Part shown: piece by piece, positions 40,454 through 50,113 of the stretch
How positions within the stretch are numbered: position 1 is the first letter of the stretch
Layout of the letters: each line of letters opens with the position of its first letter
NCBI GenBank assembly: GCA_913019975.1
Contig: CAJWBH010000007.1
Span: forward strand, 112,248-176,247
Length of the DNA: 64,000 nt
Origin: Thalassolituus maritimus
Lineage (GTDB): Bacteria; Pseudomonadota; Gammaproteobacteria; Pseudomonadales; Oceanobacteraceae
Reading direction: 5' to 3'
Position numbers and translations under genes: made by a program
The notes under the pieces: model-generated
What the model saw: only the letters and a program-made list of their open reading frames with translations
What the model was told of the DNA's origin: nothing
Databases searched by the model: none

Positions 40454-40745
40454 ATCCTGGGACATCTCTGACGCTGTGTCTGACCCTTACGCCGTTGCCT
40501 TTACCGCATCAGCAGGTGTGTCGGGTGGCAGTGTGATTCTGGCGCAACACAATGGCGAAGACTGGCAGCCTCTGGCTGATGCCAGTTGCATCATCGATGG
40601 TATGTGGCTGGAAAGCTATGTCGACACGCCGCCAGCGCGTGACGGTGCCTGTGCTGAACAGCCGCTGCTCGGTTATGACAGCGACGACAACATCTGGTGG
40701 ACGGTATTGAACGAAGACGCCGAGCTGGCTCTGATCAGCCGTTAA
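40422..40745 (+). pseudogene. Out-of-frame C-terminal part of the metallophosphoesterase gene
   Basis: A frame different from the upstream gene opens right after a TGA at 40419-40421 and runs 107 codons to 40745. It starts with TTG and has no ribosome-binding site. Its product has beta-rich, extracellular-looking sequence (ESWDISDAVSDPYAV, ASCIIDGMWLES) and ends just before a terminator. The position fits a former C-terminal domain of the phosphoesterase, joined by a frameshift between 40422 and 40453. Comparison with an intact relative would show whether one base or a longer piece is missing. Confidence 0.65.
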
Positions 40746-40771
40746 TAGCCGGTATACGTTGCTAAAGAGAG

Positions 40772-40797
40772 AGCCCTGGTACGCCGGGGCTTTTTTA
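40772..40797 (+). terminator. Terminator after the metallophosphoesterase region
   Basis: AGCCCTGG pairs with CCGGGGCT (one G-T pair) around a TACG tetraloop and is followed by a T-tract. It supports the view that 39551-40745 was one transcription unit. Confidence 0.85.
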
Positions 40798-40810
40798 TTT
40801 TCGTTAGAGG

Positions 40811-41683
40811 TTATTGCCCCAGATGCTCGGTCAGATACGTCAGTAACACCCGTACTTTCGGTGATAGCTGACGACCCGGCGGATATAACGCCGAGATGCT
40901 TTCTTTCTCTGGGCGGAAAGGGGTCAGTACCTCAACCAGCTCACCTCGTTTTAATGCGTCACCCACGTAATGGTTCGGTAGCTGCACAATGCCTAAGCCG
41001 CGTCTTGCAGCATCGCACAGGGCTTCGCCACTGTTGCATCTCAGGCGTCCATTCACCCGCAGAATGCGCTCTCCCTGTTCATCGCGGAACCTCCAATAGT
41101 CCAGTGTGCCGACAAGGCAGTTATGATTGCGAAGCGCGTCGAGGGTCTCAGGAATGCCAGCATCATCCAGATACGCCTGCGACGCACAGGTAAACAACTG
41201 ACGACTGCCCAGCCGTCGCGCGACCAGATCCGGTGTATCAATTTTGCCAAGACGGATCGCAATATCGTAGTCGTCGGCGATCAGGTCCATCTTCTGGTTG
41301 GTCAGCTCACAGTGCAGGCGTATATCCGGATACTGCTCCAGAAAAGCATTCAACACTGGCGCCAGCTGGCGCTCGCCGTAGGTCACTGGCGCTGTCATAC
41401 GGATTAACCCCTGAGGTACACTCTGAAGCTGCTGCACCGCATGCTCCGCGCCCTGCAAAGCTTCTATTAACGGGCGACAGGATTGATAGTAGAGCTGTCC
41501 GGCTTCGGTCAGGTGCACACGTCTTGTCGTTCGGTACAGCAGCTTGATGCCCAATCGCTCTTCCAGCATGCGGACCTGACGGCTCACCTGTGCGGTTGAG
41601 ATCGAAAGCTCAGCCCCGGCCTTGGTGAAGTTCTGCGATTCAGCGACCGCGACAAATTCGTTCACGCCTTGCCAAAGATTCAT
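40811..41683 (-). CDS. LysR-family regulator divergent from frmA
   Basis: The protein of about 290 residues has an N-terminal winged helix-turn-helix (NFTKAGAELSISTAQVSRQVRMLEERLG) and the usual effector-binding domain in two lobes (about 90-290). I chose ATG 41683 (MNLWQGVNEF), three codons inside the longest frame. It is transcribed away from frmA across a 115-bp region that contains an inverted GTTACCA/TGGTAAC pair. As for many LysR proteins, regulation of the divergent gene is probable: here, control of formaldehyde detoxification. The effector is unknown. Confidence 0.92.
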   Translation of the reverse strand: MNLWQGVNEFVAVAESQNFTKAGAELSISTAQVSRQVRMLEERLGIKLLYRTTRRVHLTEAGQLYYQSCRPLIEALQGAEHAVQQLQSVPQGLIRMTAPVTYGERQLAPVLNAFLEQYPDIRLHCELTNQKMDLIADDYDIAIRLGKIDTPDLVARRLGSRQLFTCASQAYLDDAGIPETLDALRNHNCLVGTLDYWRFRDEQGERILRVNGRLRCNSGEALCDAARRGLGIVQLPNHYVGDALKRGELVEVLTPFRPEKESISALYPPGRQLSPKVRVLLTYLTEHLGQ

Positions 41684-42920
<1,237 letters not shown>

Positions 42921-42937
42921 ACACCGGGTATTAAGTA

Positions 42938-43771
42938 ATGGAAAAAGTCAGCGAAAACCGTTGTTTTGACGGTCGTCAGCTGCAGTTTACGCACCGCTCT
43001 GCGGTGCTTAACTGTGAGATGCGCTTCGGTATTTATCTGCCACCGCAGGCTGAAGTCAGAAATGTACCTGTGCTCTACTGGTTATCTGGCCTCACCTGTA
43101 CCGATGAGAACTTCACTCACAAAGCCGGTGCACAGCGCGTGGCGGCCGAATTAGGTATGGCGATTGTGATGCCGGATACATCACCTCGCGGTGAAGGCGT
43201 ACCCGACGACCCTGACGGCGCTTACGATTTTGGACTGGGCGCAGGTTTCTACGTGAATGCGACCGAAACGCCATGGTCTGAGCATTACAAAATGTACGAT
43301 TATGTCGTTAAAGAATTACCTGAACTGATTGAAGCCGAATTTCCGGTGACGGATAAACGCGCTATCAGCGGTCATTCGATGGGTGGTCATGGTGCGATTA
43401 CATTGGCTCTGAATAATCCGGATAGCTATACCAGTATCTCTGCCTTCAGCCCGATCTGTAATCCAATGGATTGCCCTTGGGGCGAAAAAGCGCTGGGTAA
43501 CTACCTTGGCGCTGACAAGGCTGCCTGGGCGAAGCACGACGCCAGTTATCTGGTTCGTCATGCTGATAAGCAATTACCTTTGCTGGTGGATCAGGGGCTT
43601 GCGGATAACTTCCTCGTCGAGCAGTTGAAGCCTGAAGCGCTGGAAGCAGCCGCTGCAGAATCTGGCTACGCACTGAAACTCCGTCGTCATGACGGGTATG
43701 ACCACAGCTACTTTTTCATCTCCAGTTTTATAGAAGAGCATCTCCGCTTTCATGCGAAATACCTCGGTTGA
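42938..43771 (+). CDS. fghA: S-formylglutathione hydrolase
   Basis: This esterase-D-type enzyme releases formate and glutathione from S-formylglutathione, completing formaldehyde detoxification. The 277-residue alpha/beta hydrolase has the nucleophile elbow SGHSMGGHGA, the acidic residue region LLVDQGLADNF and the final catalytic histidine in RRHDGYDHSYFF. It is encoded directly after frmA, the standard partner, and is followed by a terminator. Confidence 0.97.
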   Translation: MEKVSENRCFDGRQLQFTHRSAVLNCEMRFGIYLPPQAEVRNVPVLYWLSGLTCTDENFTHKAGAQRVAAELGMAIVMPDTSPRGEGVPDDPDGAYDFGLGAGFYVNATETPWSEHYKMYDYVVKELPELIEAEFPVTDKRAISGHSMGGHGAITLALNNPDSYTSISAFSPICNPMDCPWGEKALGNYLGADKAAWAKHDASYLVRHADKQLPLLVDQGLADNFLVEQLKPEALEAAAAESGYALKLRRHDGYDHSYFFISSFIEEHLRFHAKYLG

Positions 43772-43817
43772 GAATTTCGCATGAACCTTCTCTGGGTGTT
43801 TTCTCAGAGCTTCTCTT

Positions 43818-43840
43818 GCCCGGCATTGCCGGGCTTTTTT
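43818..43840 (+). terminator. Terminator after frmA-fghA
   Basis: GCCCGGC and GCCGGGC pair around a short ATT loop and are followed by TTTTTT. Confidence 0.88.
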
Positions 43841-44001
43841 ATGCGTCGTTCTGGCTCTGCTTCCTATGACCATTGAAAGGAAAGACAAAGTGAGTCAGGC
43901 ATGCGGCTTTTGCAGTTTCAGTCCTTGTGGCGGGGGTCGCCATTGATTATGTTTCTGGCGTTTTTACTCCAATCCCCCCAAAAAATACAAGGAATGTTGA
44001 T

Positions 44002-44952
44002 ATGCGCAAACACTTGCTTACCGCGTGTTTACTGCTCGGTACCTCACTAGCCTCCGTTGCTGGCCCTCACCATCATGGTGGGAATGTTGGAAACCCTCAC
44101 GCTGAGGAAGCACCTGAGACACTTCCTGTGCTGATCGTTGGCGCTTCGTTTGCTAATGGCAAGGCCCCTTTCGATGGTGACCTGTCATCGCCCTTACTGG
44201 GCTTATCGGTTGGTACCGGACAGTACATTTCGTTAGGGGATGCGCTGATCAGAAATCGCACTCACAGCGGCTATGTCATTAACGAAGCTCAGGCTTCAGC
44301 CACGACTTTTGCACGTGAAAGTTGCCGTACCGCACTCTATGGTGGCGGTTGTAGTACCGCCCAGTCTGACAGCTACCAGACTCAGGTGTTGCGTGCCAGC
44401 TCTCGTGTTTATTCTCTAGCCGACGGCAGCTACAACGCAGAATACGTCGTTGTAACGGCCCCCAACGACTGCCTGCACTCAGATGCCTTTGGACTCCCTG
44501 AAAGCGATGCGCAACAATGTGACGAAGAAGATATGCAGGACGCTGCCGACCGTATGGTCGAAGTCGGGCAGTTGATACTTGGTTTGGGTATGACCCCCAT
44601 ATTCGCGCCTTATCCGGACGTGAGCAATATCGATCTGGAGCTCTTCCGTCAGAGTTCATTGTTGGAATGGACGATCTCTCCCACCGATTACCAGATGCTA
44701 AATAACATCGTTATGACGACCATTGCATCTGATCTTCCCGAAGCGCTGATAGTTGATTACTGGGCGGAATATTCTCACCTTGGTGACGGTATCCATCCAG
44801 ACCTGGCGACAGTTGAAAATGCGGCCAATATTATTCTGGAAAGCATCGGTTACAACGTGATTTCTGAAGCTCCGGGCAATAGTGCCTGGGGACATAAACG
44901 CGGACACCGCCACCATGGCTTACGTGGTAACTCCCGTGGTAGTCGCCGCTGA
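44002..44952 (+). CDS. Secreted SGNH/GDSL-like protein with histidine-rich ends
   Basis: The protein of about 316 residues starts with a signal peptide (MRKHLLTACLLLGTSLASVAG). I chose ATG 44002 because AAGGA precedes it and the signal peptide starts there. The mature N-terminus is histidine-rich (PHHHGGNVGNPHAEE), and the C-terminus is basic and histidine-rich (WGHKRGHRHHGLRGNSRGSRR). Between them lies an SGNH-type core: a serine motif LIVGASFANG and the final Asp/His motif GDGIHPD. A TAPNDCLHSDAFG loop replaces the usual GxND block, so activity on esters is likely but not certain. The two His-rich ends could bind metal. Neighbours give no pathway. Confidence 0.75.
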   Translation: MRKHLLTACLLLGTSLASVAGPHHHGGNVGNPHAEEAPETLPVLIVGASFANGKAPFDGDLSSPLLGLSVGTGQYISLGDALIRNRTHSGYVINEAQASATTFARESCRTALYGGGCSTAQSDSYQTQVLRASSRVYSLADGSYNAEYVVVTAPNDCLHSDAFGLPESDAQQCDEEDMQDAADRMVEVGQLILGLGMTPIFAPYPDVSNIDLELFRQSSLLEWTISPTDYQMLNNIVMTTIASDLPEALIVDYWAEYSHLGDGIHPDLATVENAANIILESIGYNVISEAPGNSAWGHKRGHRHHGLRGNSRGSRR

Positions 44953-45088
44953 AGGCTGTTGTTTTCTCATGCGCAACTCTTCGATCGTCTGTGAGCGCAT
45001 GAACCTTTTTTGAACTTTCTGATTTTTATCGCAACTGAATTAAGGTAACCGCGATAAATTTCAGGAAGCATCAATTCAGGAGAACACC

Positions 45089-45532
45089 ATGAGCACGATT
45101 TTTGAAAAACTACGTGAAGACCATGAAGTACAACGTGAACTGATGGATAACATTGTTTCCACCTCAGGTGACGAGTCGGCCAGAAGAGAGCAGATGAAGT
45201 TACTTAAAGAAGAATTGACCGAACATGCTGCCGCAGAGGAACGCCATTTTTATTCAAAGTTAATGGCGCACGATAATAGTCAGGATAAAGCACGTCACAG
45301 TGTCGCAGAGCACAAAGACATCGATGATCTGGTAGAAGAGCTGGAAACTATCGACATGAGTAGCCCACAGTGGCTGCAAAAGTTTAAAGATCTGAAGCAT
45401 CTTGTTGAGCACCATCTCGAGGAAGAAGAGCAGGAAGTTTTTCAGGTGGCAGGTAAAGAACTGACCGATAACCAGAAAGAAGTTCTGGCTGAAAAATACG
45501 ACAACGATATGGAGCGTCGTCGCAGCGCCTGA
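45089..45532 (+). CDS. Hemerythrin (HHE) domain protein
   Basis: The 147-residue protein is a four-helix bundle with an iron-ligand pattern: His near the start (LREDHEVQRELMD), HAAAEERHFYSKL, SVAEHKDIDDL, and HLVEHHLEEEEQEVF. Proteins of this type bind a di-iron centre and are used in oxygen or nitric-oxide handling or iron-sulfur repair. CAGGAGAACACC precedes the ATG at 45089. The gene stands alone. A role in oxygen or nitrosative stress is inference. Confidence 0.9.
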   Translation: MSTIFEKLREDHEVQRELMDNIVSTSGDESARREQMKLLKEELTEHAAAEERHFYSKLMAHDNSQDKARHSVAEHKDIDDLVEELETIDMSSPQWLQKFKDLKHLVEHHLEEEEQEVFQVAGKELTDNQKEVLAEKYDNDMERRRSA

Positions 45533-45576
45533 TATCAGGTACTGAGTGTCTTAACTGAGCTAGCTATCTGAACCAG

Positions 45577-46962
45577 CTAGCTGAGTAGTTTACCAAGCGC
45601 CGACAGAGCTTTCTGTCGGCGGCTATTCCAGGGGTGTGCGAAACTCAGACGCATGTAATTTCTGAATTTATGCTTTGTTGAAAATAGTGTACCCGGTGCA
45701 ATAAAAACGCCCTCATTTTTAAGCTCTGGGAACAGTGCTGAAGTATCGCAATCTCCGTGCAATTCGACCCAGAGAGTTAAACCTCCTTCCGGAATTCCAA
45801 CATTCTTAACAGCAGGCCAGCCCCGAACTCGATCTGAGAGTTCATCCCTTTGCTGGCGTAACCATTTTTGTTGTCGTTTCAGATGCGAATCGTAGTCCCC
45901 ATTGGAGATAAATTCCGCAAGCCCGTTCTGTACGCTTAAAGGGCTGGCTAATTGAGTAACCAGTTTTAATTGCAGTAAGGCCTGTTGCCAGCGGCAACCA
46001 CTGATCCAGCCGATGCGCAGGTCTCGGGATAAAGACTTTGAGAATGAGCTACATAGAATGACACGCCCAGTCTGATCCAGTTTCTTAAGTGGATCAGGCG
46101 TATACGAAAGCGCCGTATCGGCATAGATATCATCTTCAATCACCGCAAAGTCACGCTGCTCTGCAAGTTGTAATAAGTGCTGGCGTTCGGGCTCTGGCAT
46201 GACAGCCCCGGCGGGCGTCGAAAAGCAGGGAGAAACGATGCAGGCTTTGATTGGCCACTTCTTTGATGCCTGCTGCAAAGCATCGACTGACATCCCCGTC
46301 AGTGGTGAGGACGGTATTTCTATTACCTTCAGCTGCAGTTGTTCTAACAACTGCAGAGCGCCATAAAATCCGGGGGATTCTACTGCAACGACATCACCGG
46401 CTTTGCAGGTGGCCATTAGTGCAAGAAACAATGCATTCTGGCATCCGGCAGTAATCATCAGATCGTCAGAGCTAAGCTGACAGCCCCTGCGTTGTAGCCT
46501 GATTGAGAGTTGTTCACGCAGCACGAGTGCCCCGGCAGGATCATCATAATAAAGATGGCTCTGGCCACGCTGGCGGCGCATTACCCGGTTAATAGAACGA
46601 TTGAGTATTTCCAGCCCCTGAGTGTTCTCTCCGCCGGCGCCGGGCACTAAATCAAAAGCCGCACCATGCTGCATTAAGTCCATCAGTAGCGGACTGACCC
46701 GGGCGGCGACCGGCGCAGTGGGGCGCGTAATCGCGGGAGCCTGAGCTTCCCGGGGCAGTACGTAATAACCAGAGCGGGGTTTCGCCAGAATCAGTCCGCG
46801 GGCTTCCAGGCGGCTCAGCGCGTGAAGAACTGTCCCTTTGGCAAGATTATGTTTCTCGCATAACACTCGTACAGAAGGCAGCCTGTCGCCGGCATTCAAT
46901 CTGCCTTCGACTATCTGCTCAGCCAGTAAGTCTTCGAGAATCTGATATTGATGAATCTTCAT
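45577..46962 (-). CDS. MocR-type GntR/aminotransferase regulator
   Basis: The 461-residue protein fuses a GntR winged helix-turn-helix (about 1-70, GDRLPSVRVLCEKHNLAKG) to a PLP fold-type I aminotransferase-like domain (about 100-460). The PLP lysine is in the segment SSFSKSLSRDLRIGW. MocR regulators sense PLP or an amino-acid-type ligand; well-known members control vitamin B6 or GABA and taurine genes. It is divergent from ccoG, and a 9-bp inverted repeat CTGTACCAC/GTGGTACAG lies just upstream. No B6 or amino-acid gene is next to it, so the target is unclear; autoregulation is likely. Confidence 0.92.
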   Translation of the reverse strand: MKIHQYQILEDLLAEQIVEGRLNAGDRLPSVRVLCEKHNLAKGTVLHALSRLEARGLILAKPRSGYYVLPREAQAPAITRPTAPVAARVSPLLMDLMQHGAAFDLVPGAGGENTQGLEILNRSINRVMRRQRGQSHLYYDDPAGALVLREQLSIRLQRRGCQLSSDDLMITAGCQNALFLALMATCKAGDVVAVESPGFYGALQLLEQLQLKVIEIPSSPLTGMSVDALQQASKKWPIKACIVSPCFSTPAGAVMPEPERQHLLQLAEQRDFAVIEDDIYADTALSYTPDPLKKLDQTGRVILCSSFSKSLSRDLRIGWISGCRWQQALLQLKLVTQLASPLSVQNGLAEFISNGDYDSHLKRQQKWLRQQRDELSDRVRGWPAVKNVGIPEGGLTLWVELHGDCDTSALFPELKNEGVFIAPGTLFSTKHKFRNYMRLSFAHPWNSRRQKALSALGKLLS

Positions 46963-46970
46963 AAGGTTAA

Positions 46971-47014
46971 CTGTACCACTTAAATTTTATAAAAGTGTGC
47001 CTTTTGTGGTACAG
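46971..47014. promoter_or_regulatory. Inverted repeat between MocR gene and ccoG
   Basis: CTGTACCAC (46971-46979) and GTGGTACAG (47006-47014) are perfect inverted copies 26 bases apart, with an AT-rich TAAATTTTATAAAA between them. Spacing of two full helical turns or so and location next to a MocR gene suggest an operator for that protein overlapping its promoter. Confidence 0.7.
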
Positions 47015-47075
47015 ATGGGGCGCGTACCCTCACCTCAGCATAGAGAGAAAGCTGTAATCTGAGGAGGTAACAGGT

Positions 47076-48398
47076 ATGCAAAGAATTCCAGCACTGGATA
47101 TTACTCCCGCTCAGTCCGGAGAGAAGATACACGTAAGGTTATTCTCCGGCCGCTTTCAGACACTGCGCCGCCTGATCAGCTGGCCGTTGCTGCTCGCATA
47201 CTTTGGCCTTGCCTGGGTCAACATCAATGGGCAGCAGGCGTTACTGTTCTCGATTGAAGACCGCAGGCTATATTTCTTTGGCACCCAGTGGGGCTGGCAC
47301 GACTTCCCGGTACTTGCGGGTGTACTCATTATCGCTGCCATTGCGTTATTTGCGGCATCGGCTGTGGTGGGCAGAATCTGGTGTGGTACAGCGTGCCTGC
47401 AGAGTGTCTGGACCTGGCTGTTCCTGCGCGTCGAAGAAGTGACCGAAGGCCCAGCCTGGACGCGTAAGCGCATGGATGAAAAAGGCCTCACCACAGAGCA
47501 ACGCCTGCGCAGGGTCAGTAAGCATGCGCTTTGGTTACTGCTTGCCGCCGCGACTGCCATCACCTTCACCGGCTACTTTGTACCTGTTCGTGAATTAGTG
47601 CCTGAAACCCTACTGGGTGAGGTGAGCCTCGCAACAGGCATCTGGCTCACCACCATGACAGCACTCACTTACCTGAATGCTGGGCTGGTGCGTGAAAAAA
47701 TATGCCTGCACGCCTGCCCGTACTCGCGCTTTCAGAGCGTTATGTTCGATGACAATACCCGGACAGTTACCTACGACAAAACACGAAGCAGCGACTGTAT
47801 TGATTGCAGCCTCTGCGTACAGGTATGCCCAACGGGGATCGACATTCGCGATGGCCTGCAGGCTGCCTGCATCGACTGTGGTGCCTGTATTGATGCCTGC
47901 GATAGCGTTATGGATAAAATTAAAAAGCCGCGAGGATTAATTACCTACAACTCGGTAGAAAAAATTCGCACAGGTAACAGCCCTATCCTGCGAACACGCA
48001 CTCTGGCCTACGGCGTAGTGATTAGTGTGGCTGTCGCTGTTCTGGGTAGCTTTATAGCCCAGCGCAATAGCATCGTCGTCGACATTCAGCGCGACCGCCA
48101 ACAGCTTTACTATCAGACAGTGAACGACCAGACCTGCAACAGCTACCAGCTCGAAATTGAATACTTTGCACCGGGCAGCCACCGTGTCGCTGTCGCGATA
48201 CAAGGCCTGAAACAGGCTCAACTGTTGGGGCCTGCAACACTACTGGTGCCTGAGAACGGCGTCGCAACGCAGCAGTATCAGGTATGTGTAGACACAGCGA
48301 CGCTGAGTCGCGGTGCGTATCGCAGTGATATTGAGTTTGCAATTACGGCAGGCGATGAAAAGGTGATGCGAGGAACGACGTTTATTGTGGGGCGGTAA
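47076..48398 (+). CDS. ccoG: CcoG/FixG-type membrane iron-sulfur protein
   Basis: CcoG helps to assemble cbb3-type cytochrome oxidase, probably by reducing copper for the oxidase. The 440-residue protein has about five membrane helices in its first 230 residues, the cysteine motif IWCGTACLQSVW, CLHACPYSRFQ, then two [4Fe-4S] ferredoxin motifs (CIDCSLCVQVCPTG and CIDCGACIDACDS). One further helix and a C-terminal Ig-like domain (about 325-440) follow. GAGGAGGT precedes the ATG. The usual neighbours ccoNOPQ, ccoH, ccoI and ccoS are not in the window, so this copy is separated from the oxidase operon. Confidence 0.95.
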   Translation: MQRIPALDITPAQSGEKIHVRLFSGRFQTLRRLISWPLLLAYFGLAWVNINGQQALLFSIEDRRLYFFGTQWGWHDFPVLAGVLIIAAIALFAASAVVGRIWCGTACLQSVWTWLFLRVEEVTEGPAWTRKRMDEKGLTTEQRLRRVSKHALWLLLAAATAITFTGYFVPVRELVPETLLGEVSLATGIWLTTMTALTYLNAGLVREKICLHACPYSRFQSVMFDDNTRTVTYDKTRSSDCIDCSLCVQVCPTGIDIRDGLQAACIDCGACIDACDSVMDKIKKPRGLITYNSVEKIRTGNSPILRTRTLAYGVVISVAVAVLGSFIAQRNSIVVDIQRDRQQLYYQTVNDQTCNSYQLEIEYFAPGSHRVAVAIQGLKQAQLLGPATLLVPENGVATQQYQVCVDTATLSRGAYRSDIEFAITAGDEKVMRGTTFIVGR

Positions 48399-48478
48399 AT
48401 ATCCGATACACCAATCTCGAATGGAACAGATTGTCATCTCCCTTTGCCTAGATGATTAGCGCCAACATCGGTATGCTT

Positions 48479-48530
48479 GTAGGCCTTGTACTTCCGTGCT
48501 TTCACCTTAAGTGCGTTACGTTAGGCCTAC
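48479..48530. promoter_or_regulatory. Inverted repeat upstream of dndF
   Basis: GTAGGCCT (48479-48486) and AGGCCTAC (48523-48530) are inverted copies with 36 bases between them, just before the likely dndF start. It may be an operator for the dndFGH arm; no matching site was found before dndB. Confidence 0.4.
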
Positions 48531-48544
48531 GAGAATCGGTGGAT

Positions 48545-50113
48545 ATGGATTTCAAAACACTGCTTGATACCTTGGCGCGCTCGTCAGCCGAGGCAGTCTC
48601 TACGCTCTCAAAGTCATCCGATGAAGTAGAAGAGCTTCGCTCCTACCTTTACGTTGAAACTGAGATCGAACGTCGCTTCGTTGAAGCCCTGAAGACGACA
48701 AACTCTGCACAATCAATCATCTTCCTTTGTGGTTCCAGTGGTGACGGCAAGTCAGAGATCCTGCGCAGGCATCACGACTTATACAAAGACGACTTTCTGT
48801 TTCATCTGGATGCGACTCATAGCTTTAAGCCAGATCAGAACGCAGTCGAGGCGCTGAACGAGTTGTTTGATCGACACAGAGAGAGCAATAAGCCCCTAAT
48901 CGTCGGTATCAACATCGGGATGTTGTTTAACTTCCAGAACACCGGTGATGTACGTCATGAGGGTGTTAAGGAAGCGATAAGCCGATTTATCAACGGTGAA
49001 CGTGTTTTTGACCAATACCAGTTCCTTAGCTTTGAAGATTACCCTAAGTTTTCGCTTGAGAAAGGCGCGGTTGGCTCTGAATTTATCTCAGAATTACTTG
49101 GAAAAGTGACTGCGGCTGACGAAAAAAATCCCCTTTACAGAGCTTATTCAGAAGATGAGGCGCACCATCAACAACTGATCTATGAGAACTATCGTATCCT
49201 TCAAGAGCCTGAAGTTCAGGCTTTGATTGTGCAGACCTTGTTGCATGCGCGCCTGAAATACGATCAGTTTCTTTCAGCACGGGCGTTATTAGATTTTATC
49301 TATAACCTGATTGCTGGTGACTCGGTACTGTTTGATAATCTGTTTCTAGCTCCGGGTGATGGCCTGGCAGGTAGTATGGCCAGTCTTGATCCGTGCTTAC
49401 TCCGTTCACAGCGCATCGACGAGTTTGTCGTGCAGCGTTCTCTAGAGGTCGAGGATGCTGAGTTTAATGAATTTAAGCTCACATTCATGGCGAAGTATGG
49501 ATACTTCAACATGGAGCCAACAACCTGGATTCGTGCGTTCTATGTAATGAAAGACGTATGTATTGGTAATAATTACCATAAAACCTTTATTGCAGATTTT
49601 CGCCGTAAATTATTCGAAGACTACATACATGTGTGGCAGCTTCACCAGGCGCTGGACGACAAGAAGCAGCTACGTGAATTCTACGATAAGACGTTGATTG
49701 CGAGTCTGGTAAAATTTGCCAACCGCCTTCTTACCGGCCTTGGTAACGATTCAATATACCTGGCAGAACGCAATGGTGTGACCATCACTACTAAAGTTCG
49801 GATTTTGATGGATACCAAAGGGCTCACTAGCCCGATGTCCAGCCAGATTCATAGCTTTAATGCAGCTATTAAGGTTGGCGAGGAGGCAATCAAACCGTTC
49901 CCTGTGACGATTTCATTCCTCGAGTTGGCCGAACGCATAATGTCTGGCTACCGGCCAAACAGACACGATAAAAATACAATTGTGATTCTCGAAGAGGTCA
50001 TCGACGAAGTGACTCGAGTTGCTTCAAAGAATGGCGCGTTAAACTTCATCCGGAATAATAGTGAGTGGTCGCTGCTTCTGGAAGATGATGAATTTGTCGT
50101 GGAGGCCTGCTGA
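48545..50113 (+). CDS. dndF: DndF (DptF), phosphorothioation-dependent restriction subunit
   Basis: DndF acts with DndG and DndH to restrict DNA that lacks phosphorothioate marks. From ATG 48545 (MDFKTLLDTLARSSAEA) the protein has about 522 residues, with a P-loop GSSGDGKS at residues 63-70, so it is probably an ATPase. The family consistently starts with this MDF-type sequence, and the 31 codons before it in the same frame look unconserved. The remainder is mostly helical. The TGA stop overlaps the dndG ATG. It is the first gene of a five-gene run that ends with the AT-rich ParB-like and nuclease-like genes. Confidence 0.92.
   Translation: MDFKTLLDTLARSSAEAVSTLSKSSDEVEELRSYLYVETEIERRFVEALKTTNSAQSIIFLCGSSGDGKSEILRRHHDLYKDDFLFHLDATHSFKPDQNAVEALNELFDRHRESNKPLIVGINIGMLFNFQNTGDVRHEGVKEAISRFINGERVFDQYQFLSFEDYPKFSLEKGAVGSEFISELLGKVTAADEKNPLYRAYSEDEAHHQQLIYENYRILQEPEVQALIVQTLLHARLKYDQFLSARALLDFIYNLIAGDSVLFDNLFLAPGDGLAGSMASLDPCLLRSQRIDEFVVQRSLEVEDAEFNEFKLTFMAKYGYFNMEPTTWIRAFYVMKDVCIGNNYHKTFIADFRRKLFEDYIHVWQLHQALDDKKQLREFYDKTLIASLVKFANRLLTGLGNDSIYLAERNGVTITTKVRILMDTKGLTSPMSSQIHSFNAAIKVGEEAIKPFPVTISFLELAERIMSGYRPNRHDKNTIVILEEVIDEVTRVASKNGALNFIRNNSEWSLLLEDDEFVVEAC

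Noticed and set aside
48452-48544. Longer dndF start at 48452
   Set aside because: The extra 31 residues look unconserved and contain the inverted repeat; family N-termini match MDF at 48545.
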